From Sipunculus nudus (lineage: Eukaryota > Annelida > Sipuncula > Golfingiida > Sipunculidae): a stretch of 64,000 nucleotides of DNA. The stretch lies in assembly GCA_026874595.1 (NCBI GenBank), contig CM049311.1, positions 35,443,176 through 35,507,175 of the forward strand, read 5' to 3'. The position numbers and the translations under genes were made by a program. Below the pieces are notes generated by a model. The model had not been told where the DNA came from. It was given only the letters and a program-made list of their open reading frames with translations, and made no database searches. Positions 37,786-48,963 of this stretch are shown piece after piece (position 1 is the stretch's first letter; each line of letters begins with the position of its first letter).

Positions 37786-38340
37786 TCCTGACAAAAAAAA
37801 AAGGGTGTGTGAGGGTCATGGATATGCTGTAGACAGAACCTTGATCTAAAGACCCAGTCACACTAGGGCACGACAATATGCAACCTACAATACTCACGAT
37901 AAGTCAATACGGTATACTACACTGGTGATCGCTGGTGGTAGCGAAAGATTACTTGGAGGAAAATCAGCCATAAGGAGTTTTTATTTTTTGATCCCGCAAA
38001 AAAATTTCTACCCTCGACCAAACGATTGGGCTTTCGAGGGTAGTCAACTTGTACGGATGCTCTGCGTCAAGAGGACACTTTTCATCGTGCGGTATTTTTA
38101 TCAAATCTATGTATCAAGCTGTGATAAAATACTGCTAGCAAACAATTGCAATGGACGTCTGTATTCTGCAACCAGTCGAAATGGTCGAAACCTATGTGTG
38201 AATTTTGCATATATCATATTTTATTTATTACCCTCAATGCAGTGTTTCGGCGATCAAAGTCCCTCAGATTTGAAGGAATTTTCTATTTTTTCGATAGTCC
38301 TAACACTTTTTGCTAAAGTAAAGAGAATTATACATTAAGC
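37786..38340 (+). other. 3' flank of lectin B, repeated at 63442-63970
   Basis: Nearly identical to 63442-63970. Contains a hairpin, CTACCCTCGA ... TCGAGGGTAG, at about 38009-38043. A 137-codon frame here is open in B but disrupted in the sister copy by a small deletion, so I do not call it a gene. Confidence 0.55.
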
Positions 38341-39318
38341 TTAACTAAAGTAATAAATGAGTGACTGATCGTGAAACGAGACACAAGACATGTAATGGCT
38401 AAAGAAGAAAAAGAATATGCAGGCCGTTAGGCTGAGCCTATGCCAGCCCCTCCTTTCGTCTATGTGGCGTTGATAGGAAATGTTTGGCAAATCGCCTCAT
38501 TTGGGCCAATCGAGTATCGATTGACGGGGAGACATAAAATATATTGGCGTCAGATTCCAAGTCCCGGGTGAAAGTCCACTCCAGAGGTCGGATGAAAAGC
38601 CTATACACTCCTTTAGAAAAATGTGTTCAGAGAAGTTATCTATGCGCAACAGATGAGATAAAAGTTGGTGGTTGAACTTTGTGGGAAGCATGGGGGCGAA
38701 CCCTTTAGACTAGTCAAAACTCTCAACAATTTGATAATTGTCACTACCAAACTTTTGTAAATTAATAAAGAAGGAATGATAGGATTTGAACATTGTTTTT
38801 TCGCTTGTTTAGGGCTAAGTGTGTTAGTCTTCAAAGAGTAAACTTGCATAAATAGATAGCTAATTGTCATGGTAGAAAGCAATATCGTGAGCTTCATACA
38901 GCTTTACATAAATTTATAATAAATTTTGCATAATTGAAACACCAAAATGTGTTGTGAAATATTTTTATTTTTTTTTAAATTACACATCCTTAATTATGTT
39001 ATTCACACGCATAAATAGATATTAGGGCTACCGTGATAAATCGACATATCGACTGATGGTTTGAACATGAAGGATATATGATCAGCGATATTTCAGAACT
39101 GCATTGAAAATAATAGATAAAAACACCCTTTTTTAACTGGTACAGCAGACTGCGCATGCTTTAAGATTAATGGTGATATATATTGCAATAAAAATGTGCA
39201 AAAAATGCACCAGTCTATCAAGATATTTTGAGTTATACACAAATCACAATGTCTTTTATTTGTTACAGGTGCCCTTTTTATTGTGTGCACAAGTCTTACA
39301 GATGTCTTTTTCATTGTG
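38341..39318. other. Intergenic, no recognised gene
   Basis: AT-rich. A moderately GC-rich stretch at 38420-38720 (GGCTGAGCCTATGCCAGCCC and on) may be a decayed repeat, but no domain is readable on either strand. Confidence 0.4.
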
Positions 39319-40032
39319 TGTGACACGGGCGTAACTCGTGTTGTAGCGGCCTCGCCCGGCCGGGTGTTGCACTCTCAGTTTAATACGTACTGGTTGAACT
39401 CTCGCGGAGTGTAATGTTCAGCTCGCTGCCGTGCCTGTCTCGATTGTTCCCGTCTGTGCACGTGTTTTGTTCTTTTCAATTGTTCGTGAAAGAGCCGAGA
39501 GAGAGGTGAGAGAATATTCCAACGGATACAGAAGCGTGTATGTCAGTTTGTGGGACCTATTCCGATAAGTGTGGCAATTATAGATTTTCTTTAGATTTTC
39601 TTCTGGATTTTGTGACGAATCTTATTTGGTCTTTAGTTTACTTTCTGGATTGTTACAAGAGCTTAACATTGGACTGTTATTCTCCGAGTGAATTTGTGTG
39701 AACTTCGGCTTATACATTTTAAAGGACATCGCTGTGTCAGTGGTGGTATCCAGGTACTGTGCACTTTGTTTATTTAACTGTTTGATTGTATTGATTTGTT
39801 GTTATACTGCTGTTATACTGTGTAATTGTATTGATTTTGTGTAATGTAATGTTAGGGTTGTTTTAAGAATAAATTGTAGTTATTTGTTAACAAAAAAACC
39901 ACTGACATCTTTATTCATTCCCCTAGACATTTAACGCTGCCTAGTGTTACTGAATCTTATTTTTTTTTATCTCCATTACAAAATTTATGTTCATCACGCA
40001 TATGTGATCTGTTGATATTCGGTTCCGTAACA
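39319..40032 (+). mobile_element. Solitary LTR of a retrotransposon (plus strand)
   Basis: Begins TGTGACACGGGCG and ends CGGTTCCGTAACA (TG...CA ends), about 714 bases. It is more GC-rich than its surroundings at the start and has an AATAAA polyadenylation signal near 39869. It is followed by a primer-binding site, so it is a 5' LTR whose internal region and partner LTR are gone. The first bases, TGTGACAC, match the start of the LTR of the minus-strand element at 55-62 kb, but the rest differs: a related but distinct family. The exact left edge is uncertain by a few bases (TG repeats). Confidence 0.65.
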
Positions 40033-40038
40033 TAAAAT

Positions 40039-40053
40039 TGGGGGCTCGTCCGG
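40039..40053 (+). promoter_or_regulatory. Retroelement primer-binding site, tRNA-Pro type
   Basis: TGGGGGCTCGTCCGG, six bases after the LTR end. This 15-base string is the complement of the 3' end of animal tRNA-Pro with CCA, the same class of site used by several vertebrate gammaretroviruses. About 150 bases of leader-like sequence follow before homology to nearby host DNA resumes. Confidence 0.7.
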
Positions 40054-40299
40054 TACACATGGAATACTTGTAGAATGCAAATATGTGAACTGAAGGCACC
40101 AGGGTGGCCCATCCGGCAAATCCATATGACCCTTGTAGGTAACCAAATCATTAAAAATGAACGCGTTACCTGAACAAACCAATTTAATAACAAGACTGTT
40201 TTATTTCCAAACCCAATCCGAATTTGTTTTATCTTCTGGATAGTTGCTTCTAGCTACGGTTCGTATCTTTTGTTAATTATAACAAGTGTGTATATTATA

Positions 40300-42032
40300 A
40301 CTTTAAATAACATGTTAGAGGCACAAACATTCTGACTCCTATTCTATTTTATGAATAATATGGATGAGTTTCAACGCCTTGGATAATTTTGGATTGTTTG
40401 ATTTATTTAAGTGTCAGTCTGGAACACTTTTAATTTTTTTTCATAAATCAGATATTTTAAGCATCATTGGATCTATCAATCTCTGTTTCTGTTTTCTCTT
40501 TGTTGTACATTCATTTTTTTTTCTTATTTCTCCTTTTATACATTATATTTTTTCATATCATTTTCTATAAAGGATATTAATATTTCAAATTGAAGTCTGC
40601 GGAACATATACGCCGAGCCAGATAATATAAATCGTGAAACCACATTAACGTAATAAATGAGTATTTTCTATTATGCTTGTAAGTGACACGTCATATACAA
40701 GAATTGGTTGCAGAAAGACAGACAGACAGACTATTTATTGGCAAGATTTGTATGCATTGTAAACTAAAGCAGACACAGGTTAGTGATCATTATGAAAACA
40801 ATAAGTCTAAATTATAGAAATTGGCTTAATTACATATGGGAAACTGAATTTGTATCGAATTTGTACCAAGTCGGGTTGGCTTGAAATTGGACAATAGCAA
40901 AAATCTTTTTAAAATATTCCACCAAAATTCTTTACTTTTTTCATAATTAAAACATGATAATGTTCGAATCGTATACCTTATAAATCCATTAAATTATGAG
41001 GAGAGTACAATTTGCCTCTTTGTTTAATATTACTATGTTAGTGACACTTCGACACAATCAATACAAAAATAAAAACTTAAAAGATAACCCTGGGACTGTG
41101 TAGAATACTCAAACTTTTATTTAACCATAGAGCTCGCAATACCCCCCGTGGTCATCGAATTACCATGGAAACCAATGGGCATCGACATGATGAAATCAGG
41201 ACGCAATCCTGTCAATGAATCAAATTCCTGGAAGCCCCCTTTGGATTCCAAGCTGGCTTATGTACAGTTGACATAAAAGTCACTCTGTTATGAGTCCAGA
41301 TAATGGCTGAATTAGACCTGATAATGTCTTTACTCATCATCACCAGTTCACCACAAAGGTTGTTTGGTCCTTCGGATATTTAACTAGATATGGAAGTTGC
41401 TTTCGGGGAAACACCAATTTGACATTGATATCATAAGATCATGCGAATAATAAGCACCACGACGTAAATGCAATTATACTGCAATTAAGGCTATATCATA
41501 AAGTGAAACTAATCCACTGACAATAATGCTTCACCCCCTAAGGTACACACAAAGAATAAGAATATGATCACATATCAAAGAAAAACGTCAGACAGGACCC
41601 ATTGTTGAAATATACAAATCGCATTAATCACCAAATACGTCCATCCCCATATTCTATATGTATAAACTTTGTAAAGCGTCACAATCATAACAAAAGGAGT
41701 ATGGTTTACCCATGGTTTAAAGCAGCGAGGCTGAACCAGGGGTTTTTCGAAAAATACCTGAAGAACAATTTTTTCTACTTGGAACTATCGCGACCAATTG
41801 CGATTAACAGTGACTTGACGTGCGACCATCTTACGATTATCTGACTGCAGCTTAATCGTGAGATGGGCGCAGGACAAATCACTGGTAATCGCAATTGGTC
41901 GCGAAAGTTCTGATTGTAGCTTGTATCTTGTGGTACATTGTCGTGTCCCTAATGTACCTGGGACTTTGAATCATATTGAGGTTCAGTATACAGTTTATTC
42001 ATACTCCTCGCACACCCTGCTTCTGCACCAGA
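40300..42032 (-). other. 3' flank of inverted lectin fragment E
   Basis: Reverse-complement paralogue of 13830-15168 plus 19130-19760 (3' flank of lectin A). No coding gene. It contains a 129-bp palindrome at 41782-41910. Confidence 0.6.
41782..41910. repeat. 129-bp near-perfect foldback
   Basis: The left arm (GAACTATCGCGACCAATTGC ...) and the right arm (... GCAATTGGTCGCGAAAGTTC) pair along nearly their whole length. The inner part pairs too: GTGCGACCATCTTACGATTA with TAATCGTGAGATGGGCGCAG, leaving a loop of about 12 bases. It may be a small foldback element; lectin A keeps only GTCGCGAAAGTTC at the matching place (about 13992). Confidence 0.75.
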
Positions 42033-42265
42033 CTATTTGCAGACGACAGTCTTTTCGCAGATAACACTGTTCGACATAACCATGGAGGACGGCGCCCACT
42101 CGAAATCCCATGCGCATGTGACAGCGTATTTTCCCACCCAAATGTTCAGAGATGTTCCGTCACTCCAGTTGTTGTAATCCACTTCCTGTCCTGTTGCCAT
42201 CCAAACCCACTTATTCTTGCCAAACTTCATCGCCGATATCCAGATCATCTTACGGCGGTGTATAT
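42033..42265 (-). pseudogene. Inverted terminal CTLD exon, lectin fragment E
   Basis: Minus-strand homologue of lectin exon 5: acceptor TTTTTTCAG then DIHRRKMIWISAMKFGK, WVWMATGQEVDYNNWSDGTS, TCAWDFEWAPSS and VICEKTVVCK, with the stop at 42033-42035. Same length (233 bases) and phase as the exons of A, B and D, and with no internal stop. Closer to A than to B in places (EWAP, LNIWVG). No exons 2-4 were found upstream on the minus strand before the next locus begins, so it looks like an orphan exon, unless its partners lie beyond a very long intron. Confidence 0.75.
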
Positions 42266-42274
42266 CTGAAAAAA

Positions 42275-42842
42275 GTAAAATTAATTAGTCACATGCCACA
42301 TATTAGCTTATTCTAGTAAATGTAGTTAGTCATATGCCACAATGTAGCTTATTTTAGTCAAATTAGTAAGAAACTTGCCACTATGTAGCTTATTCTAGTC
42401 AAATTAATTAGAAACCTGCCGTATTGTAGCTTATTTAAGTCAAATTAGTTAGATAAATGTCAAAATGTAGCTTATTCTAGTAAAAATAGTAAGTCACATG
42501 CCACAATGTAGCTTATTCCAGTAAAATTAGTAAGGCGCATGCCACAATTTAGCTATCTTTAGTCAAATTAGTAAGTCACATACCACAGTGTAGCTTATAC
42601 TAGTAAATGTAGTTGGTCACATGCCACAATAAAGCTTATTTTAGTTATATTAGTAAGTAAAATGCCATTATGTAGCTAATTCTATTCAAATTAGTTAGAC
42701 ACATGCCGTAATGTAGCTTATTTTAGTCAAATTAGTTAGTCACAAGCCACTATGAAGCTCATTTTAGTCAAATTAGTTCGTCACATGCCACAATGTAGCC
42801 TATTCTAGCCAGTAGGTCACATGCCACAATGTAGCTTATTCT
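42275..42842. repeat. 41-bp minisatellite, about 14 copies
   Basis: Unit close to GTCACATGCCACAATGTAGC followed by TTATTYTAGTCAAATTAGTTA. ATGCCAC boxes step by 41 bases from 42293. Copies are diverged, with occasional short units. It directly abuts the acceptor side of the inverted lectin exon, so it is intronic to fragment E. Confidence 0.9.
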
Positions 42843-44350
42843 ACGTTTTTCATGACGCCATACAATAAAATTTTTGTTCTTCGGACTCTCCGCTACTATT
42901 TTTTTGAGGATCAATTTTTTTTGCGGGCCCTTCAAGGTCCATGATCATGATGCTAAGTGTGCTGTAACACAAATGCCCTAAGCCTATTCTAAAAGGTCCT
43001 AACAATTGACTTAATGTTACGTTGATCATATTTACACCATTTCAAAAACTGAAGCATTTTGTTTTTGTATCAAGGCAGACTGGTTAAGTTCCACTTACTG
43101 AGTCTCTGTCAGTAAGCCAATCAAAAGAAAAGGGAAGAAAACAATCGCTAACTGGCACTTTATTGGCGGAGTTCGTAGAATGATAAAACCTTTTTCTTGT
43201 GGCCTTACTTGTAAAAATCAGACATTATTAAAAACTACGAAATATTGCGACATCAAGATTTTCAGCAAGATTTTCGAATAACTTTGATAGTATTCACCTA
43301 AGTTGACAGTCATCTGGTCAACTGTGAATTAATAGTATTACAACTTCATGGTACAAAGTATGACCCTTCGCCATCTGTCCCAGCACTGCTTACAAGTAGG
43401 TCACTCAAACAAACATCTCTAGATCACTAAGGGCTATTACATGCAGTCAGTGTTGGTCGAGGCAGACATATGATATTATATATCATTATATCTTCATTAT
43501 ATATAAATAAATATAAAGAGTGCCATTTACATAGTACAATAACTTAGTAACTGTGGAAACATATTGTTCTTAAGTCACTTAAAATAGTATGACAGCAGGG
43601 GTGGCATTTCAAAAGCACTTGATACAACCAAATTGTTTCTCCTCCGTTCAATGCCAGTTCTGTTAACTTCACTACGTTTAAGCCGTTTAACTGTTAAACA
43701 GTTACAAGGCAGTTTGAAACGCCATCCTTTAGCGGAAATGGCCACTTATCTCCATCAAGCTCTAATTACTAGTTTCCACTGCACAAACTAATGTTTCAGG
43801 GCTACAGCCAGACTCCGATACTGTGCAGTGTTTGGTCGCGGTACCCAGATATAGCACATGACATCACTGTCTGTGACATACATCATGGCCCTGCCTTTTT
43901 TAACCTCGGTCAGGCCTTACAGAAGTGGTCAGTTGTAATACATACATAGTCACTACCCTTGCTGGGCTGGTTCACTTGTTTAGAAACATTCGCACCAGTA
44001 CAGCTTATGTGGTAAGTTCATTGGCAGCATTTGCCAGTAAATCTTTTATTTGAACTCTACAAAAGAGCCAGAAGTTCCCCTTTATATTATCTCTATCTGT
44101 AAAACCTCATAGATTAAGGGTTTCTCGGACATTTCTGCATAGTTTGCTAACCGACAGCCAACAGTGAAACTGTGAAAAGTCACTGATTTTAGGTACCAGG
44201 TGAAAGACGGCATTTAAAAATAGCTATGTATTTTATTATTTTTAACATTAGGCCTTCACATATCAGTTATTATTAAGCAAAAAGTGGTAAATTTTAGCTC
44301 AGCTAACTATGAGTCAACAGAGCTATAGTTAATTATTTACTAGTAAATTG
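42843..44350. other. Intergenic, no recognised feature
   Basis: No gene-like frame, repeat array or homology to the other lectin blocks was recognised. Confidence 0.5.
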
Positions 44351-44729
44351 CTAAAAGACACACTAAACAATAATTTGAAACAAGTATAAAACAAGCAAAA
44401 TTAGTACAGATCATGTCCCTATCATATAGTAAATGAAGGAAGTGGCACATATACATCGGGTGTGTGAGGCCAGCCACATTCACTGTTTGGTGGGGCATGG
44501 TATTACACTGATCCCTCCTTAATATTTATACCTAAAAGACTCACTAGATAATAATTTTAATCAAGCATAAAACAAGCAAAATAAGTACAGATCATATCCC
44601 TATGATATTGTAAGTGAAGGAAGTGGCGCATATACTTCGGGTGTGTGAGGCCAACCACATTCACTGTTTAATGGGGCATGGTATTACATTGATCCCTTCT
44701 TAATATTGATACCTAAAAGACACACTAGA
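44351..44729. repeat. Two tandem 181-bp units plus the start of a third
   Basis: CTAAAAGACWCACTA starts recur at 44351, 44532 and 44713. Units share ACAAGCAAAATWAGTACAGATC, GAAGGAAGTGGC and CATTCACTGTTTRRTGGGGC. The third unit is cut after about 16 bases, exactly where homology to lectin locus B begins. Confidence 0.85.
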
Positions 44730-44742
44730 CCTGTCGGTCTAG

Positions 44743-45168
44743 TATAATTAGAATGTCGTCTGTTTAGACTTGCTGAGATCTTGTCAATATAACATTCAAA
44801 GGAACAGACTCGGCAGACAGCATTTAACGACTGGCTTTTTATTAGTAATAATAGGTATTTTTAAAATAATACACATTGGCGCGTTGTAGTGATAGCAGAT
44901 GTGTAAAGATATAATGCCAGTGTTAGACGCAGGCTTCAAACAACAAGAGACAAAATAGAGAAAAAAATATGCTCAATTTGAACTCCAATCAGACAAGTGT
45001 GATTGAGGATGATTATTCTGGAGGTTTTGTATACACCATGCATTAATGATGCAATCACATTAAAAAAATGAGTAATCAATCACGACATATCCCAGAATAC
45101 CTTTATCTTCAACGCGACTACACGTGGCAGTGTTCAGTCCAGTCCGACTGTGGATACGCCCAGGAGCG
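44743..45168 (+). promoter_or_regulatory. TATA-like box and non-coding exon 1 of lectin C/D
   Basis: TATAATTA at 44743-44750 and the 5' UTR exon ending at 45168 (GTAAGT) match locus B. Homology to B starts only about 15 bases upstream of the TATA-like box (near 44728), so the conserved AATAAAACGCCCACT box of A and B is missing. The gene may be weakly or differently expressed. Confidence 0.5.
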
Positions 45169-47065
45169 GTAAGTTTGTTATATTTTATTTTAACATAGAA
45201 TAGTTTCGGTAGCATTACGGGTCATTCACAATTATAGACATTTTCCTAAGCAACTATACTCTTCTCCAAGTGATACAAATATGTTTAAAAATGCATATTG
45301 CTGGCTCTGTCTGCCGGTTCAGAATTACCTGTGTTAAAATCCGCCGGTCATATTACTGGTACTGGCATGAAAACGTTTTTGTCCATCGATCAAACTAATC
45401 TTTATAATGGGGAGGGGGGGGGGGGGACTCGCTTTTTATTATCTTGAATGTAAGCCTTCAAACGAACATTAAAATGAACATAAGATAAGCAGTTGTTGAC
45501 GAATTTGACACTTACAAGCCTCTATTAATGTGAATATGACGCCAACGACGTACCTCTCAGGCTGAAATAATTGTGGAGAGTTTTGAAAGAAACGACCTGC
45601 ACTAATGTCACTCTTTACTTTATAACCCATATTGTATACTGATATTTAACTTTCTGCATACGTTTTCTTACATTACAGATGTTATATTTTAATACTTTAT
45701 ATGTTCAAATCAATATTTACAAATAAGTATTTTAACATATTTGCCTTTTCAATATTTCATAATATTCCATCGGGCAAAGGTTTCTTGGGATCTCCCAAAT
45801 GTTTCACAAAATGGATGCAAATATGAAATTCCTAGGCATGCTGCCACAACTAGAAATCTATGAAGCTTTTTTATCGACATCAGATGTAGTACAATTGTAT
45901 GAAAGTTATGAATTTGATTTACCCCAGTGTATGTCCCTAAACCTTTAACTTTTTTATTTTCACACAATTAATGGCAAAAAATATGAAGGAATCCTTAAAC
46001 AAATGATTTATGAAAGTTACTACATTGAAAGGACTGTTTAGCATTTTAGCACCTGAATCATGGGGAAATGTGATCAGAACATATCAAACCAGTTTTTTTC
46101 ACTGGGGGCCAGTTGAACAACCGTGTGCAAATAAAAGGCTCAGACTCTAGTATATCATTGTATCTATGGACTCGCATCCAAATATCTTCAGGAACACTCA
46201 ATCTGTGCGTAACATTGGATCTTAATTGAATTTTCCTGTCATTGCAAGTACAGAACTGTGCCGTCAGACTATGGAATGGTTTCCCAGCGTACTTGAGATA
46301 TCCAGTTACTCTCAGTGTAAGGGACAATGAAAACTTTTCTATTCATTAATTATTTTAGTACAAAAAAAGGCTTCTATAGTTTAGACATTTACCTTTTCGT
46401 CCTAACGATCACTATACATAATTAGATCATCAACACCCCCATTCCGATCCCGATTCCAACCCCGCACTTACCCTCTCAAGAAAACATCCGAGAAAAATAG
46501 AAGCTACAATTCTGTAGAACACTTAATTTATTTTTGTCTGGCCTTGATAGATTTTACAAAAAACATGTGGAAAGATGTATTAATATTTAGTATAAAGAGA
46601 TCCTGTCCCCACGTACTGGTTAAAACAAAGCAATGCTAATTTTCTAGATATAGATCCAGATATATGCTTTTGTTAAAAGACTTGACAAGAATCCATTATT
46701 CGCAGAACGGAAGAAATCGATTTCAACATATATTCCAGAGATTTCCTAGTCATCCATACAAATTGGATGAGCTTTCTCCTGAACTAATCAGTGAACAACC
46801 GTTAATCATAAGCAGGTATGAACAAATTTCTGTCTCTTGCGCTAGTTTTTTTTTTTTTTTTGCAAGTTTACCGTAATAAATAACATCACGGATTAGAAAA
46901 CACATTTGACTCTGAGACCTGTATTTTTTTGTTATATTGACAACGAAACAGTGAGTTGAAGAACTCCGGGCTACATTAATCGCCCAATATAAGATAATAT
47001 AAAAAAAAATCAGCTCTGTAGATTATTCCCCTTTTTACACTTTTTTTCAGAAATCCAAGGAGAAT

Positions 47066-48141
47066 ATGGCCTTTGCATCCTGGGAAATTTATACTTCTGT
47101 TCTTCTTGGAACTGGTAGGGATATACTTTTTAATATACAATCACAACTTTAATTGCAGTATATATATCTGTCCTTCATGATATAAAAAATACAATATATA
47201 TATTATTATGTCATAAAACGATTTGATAATATATATATTAATGTCATTATATAATATAGCACCATTTAATATGATATGATATGTTTTAACGTAATATAAT
47301 GAAGTATACTAAACTAAAATATATAATAATCTAACTCTCGAAGTCTCTGAATGTTCCTCTCTTCAAATCAATGGACCCAAGCCAAAACAATAATATGCTG
47401 ACGTTTTGCATTATCTGTAGGAGAAACATTAAACATAATATAAACAAGAAGCACGGCGTAATAAGGAATTGAAATTTTGCAATTCTCATTTTAGTTATTT
47501 AAGCTTGACAAGTGAGATGCTGTATGGATTAATGATTTGAACATCTATATTTATATTTCTGTATTGTTTGTCCGGGGGGGGTATATTATTAGGTCCCGTG
47601 GGTCTAAATTCCAAGGGAGCAAATCCATTGACAAGATTTGCCGCCTTTATTTCCCTCCGTCCGTCTTTGTGCTGTAGCTTTAATATGGCTGACCGCTGAA
47701 TAACATACATTTTTTTAAACTTATATAAACAAAAATAAATTTCACGATCTTCATTCAAGTCCTTAACTTTTAAGATCCTTACAAGAAGGAGGCTTCTTGT
47801 GATTGTCCCGTGATTGCAGACCCTTGTGGATCTGAAAATTAACTGGTTAATTCTGTATTCAAGAAGCGTCCGTTTATTTCAGAATATTTTCAGGAAATGT
47901 ATTTACATTATATTAAAAATATATATAACGGTGATTATTTTAGTTTGTATGTTAAATGCGGCAAGAAAAAGTGAAGGAAATGACTCAACAGCCTTACAAG
48001 CCAGAAACAAATATGACGTATGGAAATCAGGATGTCATGGACTTTGCCGAAGAGGATGTCCCTATACTAGGTTTAACAGTGACATGATTTTCTTGATGTC
48101 AAGCTTACTACAAAAGCAAGCTGATACCAAAACCGTGTGCG
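47066..48141 (+). CDS. Lectin C: exons 2 and 3 only (first copy of duplicated exon module)
   Basis: Exon 2 coding part 47066-47114 (MAFASWEIYTSVLLGT) and exon 3 at 47944-48141 (CHGLCRRGCPYTRF), both intact with GT-AG borders and phase 1. Exons 4-5 do not follow; the retrotransposon LTR starts at 48964. This module keeps the only exon 1 upstream of it, and could be joined by splicing to exons 4-5 about 14 kb downstream, skipping the second module. On its own it encodes only a signal peptide and the Cys-rich N-terminal domain, without the CTLD. The PYT in place of PYP is private to this copy. Confidence 0.6.
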
Positions 48142-48963
48142 GTATGCCTTTAGGTCACACAAAAAAAATGTTCTACGGATATCGAGAAAAAAAATTGCGT
48201 GCGGGAGATTAAAAAAATTAATCCAGACACCTCAAGTTTGCAATGATGTCAGAAAACATAAAAATTGCTTTAGTTGAAATGGTGTAGATTATCAACACAT
48301 GTATTTTGTCCAAGCGAATTCGAGGCAAGTATATAAATTTACAGAATGATGACCTGGCCCTTATTAGAAAATAAAATATTCCACGAGAACCGTAGAGACA
48401 TATCCGTAGAACAAGGAAATTTCCCTGTGTGGCTTTGATAATAAAATTGCCATTCGTTATCAAGCTATTGCATTTCAGGATTAATTTTTATTTTAACCTA
48501 AGCCTAAAGTGGTAACATCCGCTCATTTGGATAAAGTAGGCTCTGTATTAAATATCTGTATATATAGAGTCAACTTTTGTCCTGGATTGTGTGGTATAAG
48601 CATAGACTATATACGACGTTAAAATACATATTATGGTAATTTATTTCTTGGCCACTTATTTATCATAATTCACAATACAGGAGGTGACTTGTTTAACATT
48701 TCATAATAATTTTATTAAATCTAATAAACAAGAGACCACATTAAAATTGCTTGAGAGGTAATAGCGGATCATATCAACATGTAATTTTACAGAAATTTGA
48801 TTTAATTCTTTTCTTTACCGAAATGTTCGACTAAATTCGAAATGTTCGAAATTTTTAAATTTCCACGAAAAAAATCAAGATAAAATATTTGATGCCGAGA
48901 TCAAAACTGACTGAGCAACCTGTTTTTCGCCTACGCCAGCAGATTTTCGAAAAATAAAAACTT

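Noticed and set aside
37925-38338. A 137-codon frame downstream of lectin B
   Set aside because: The near-identical copy at 63579 is disrupted by a small deletion and no domain is recognisable; treated as 3' flank.
42275-42842. Regular 41-bp repeats that could suggest a CRISPR array
   Set aside because: The whole unit is repeated with no unique spacers, copies are diverged, and the DNA is clearly animal nuclear. It is a minisatellite.
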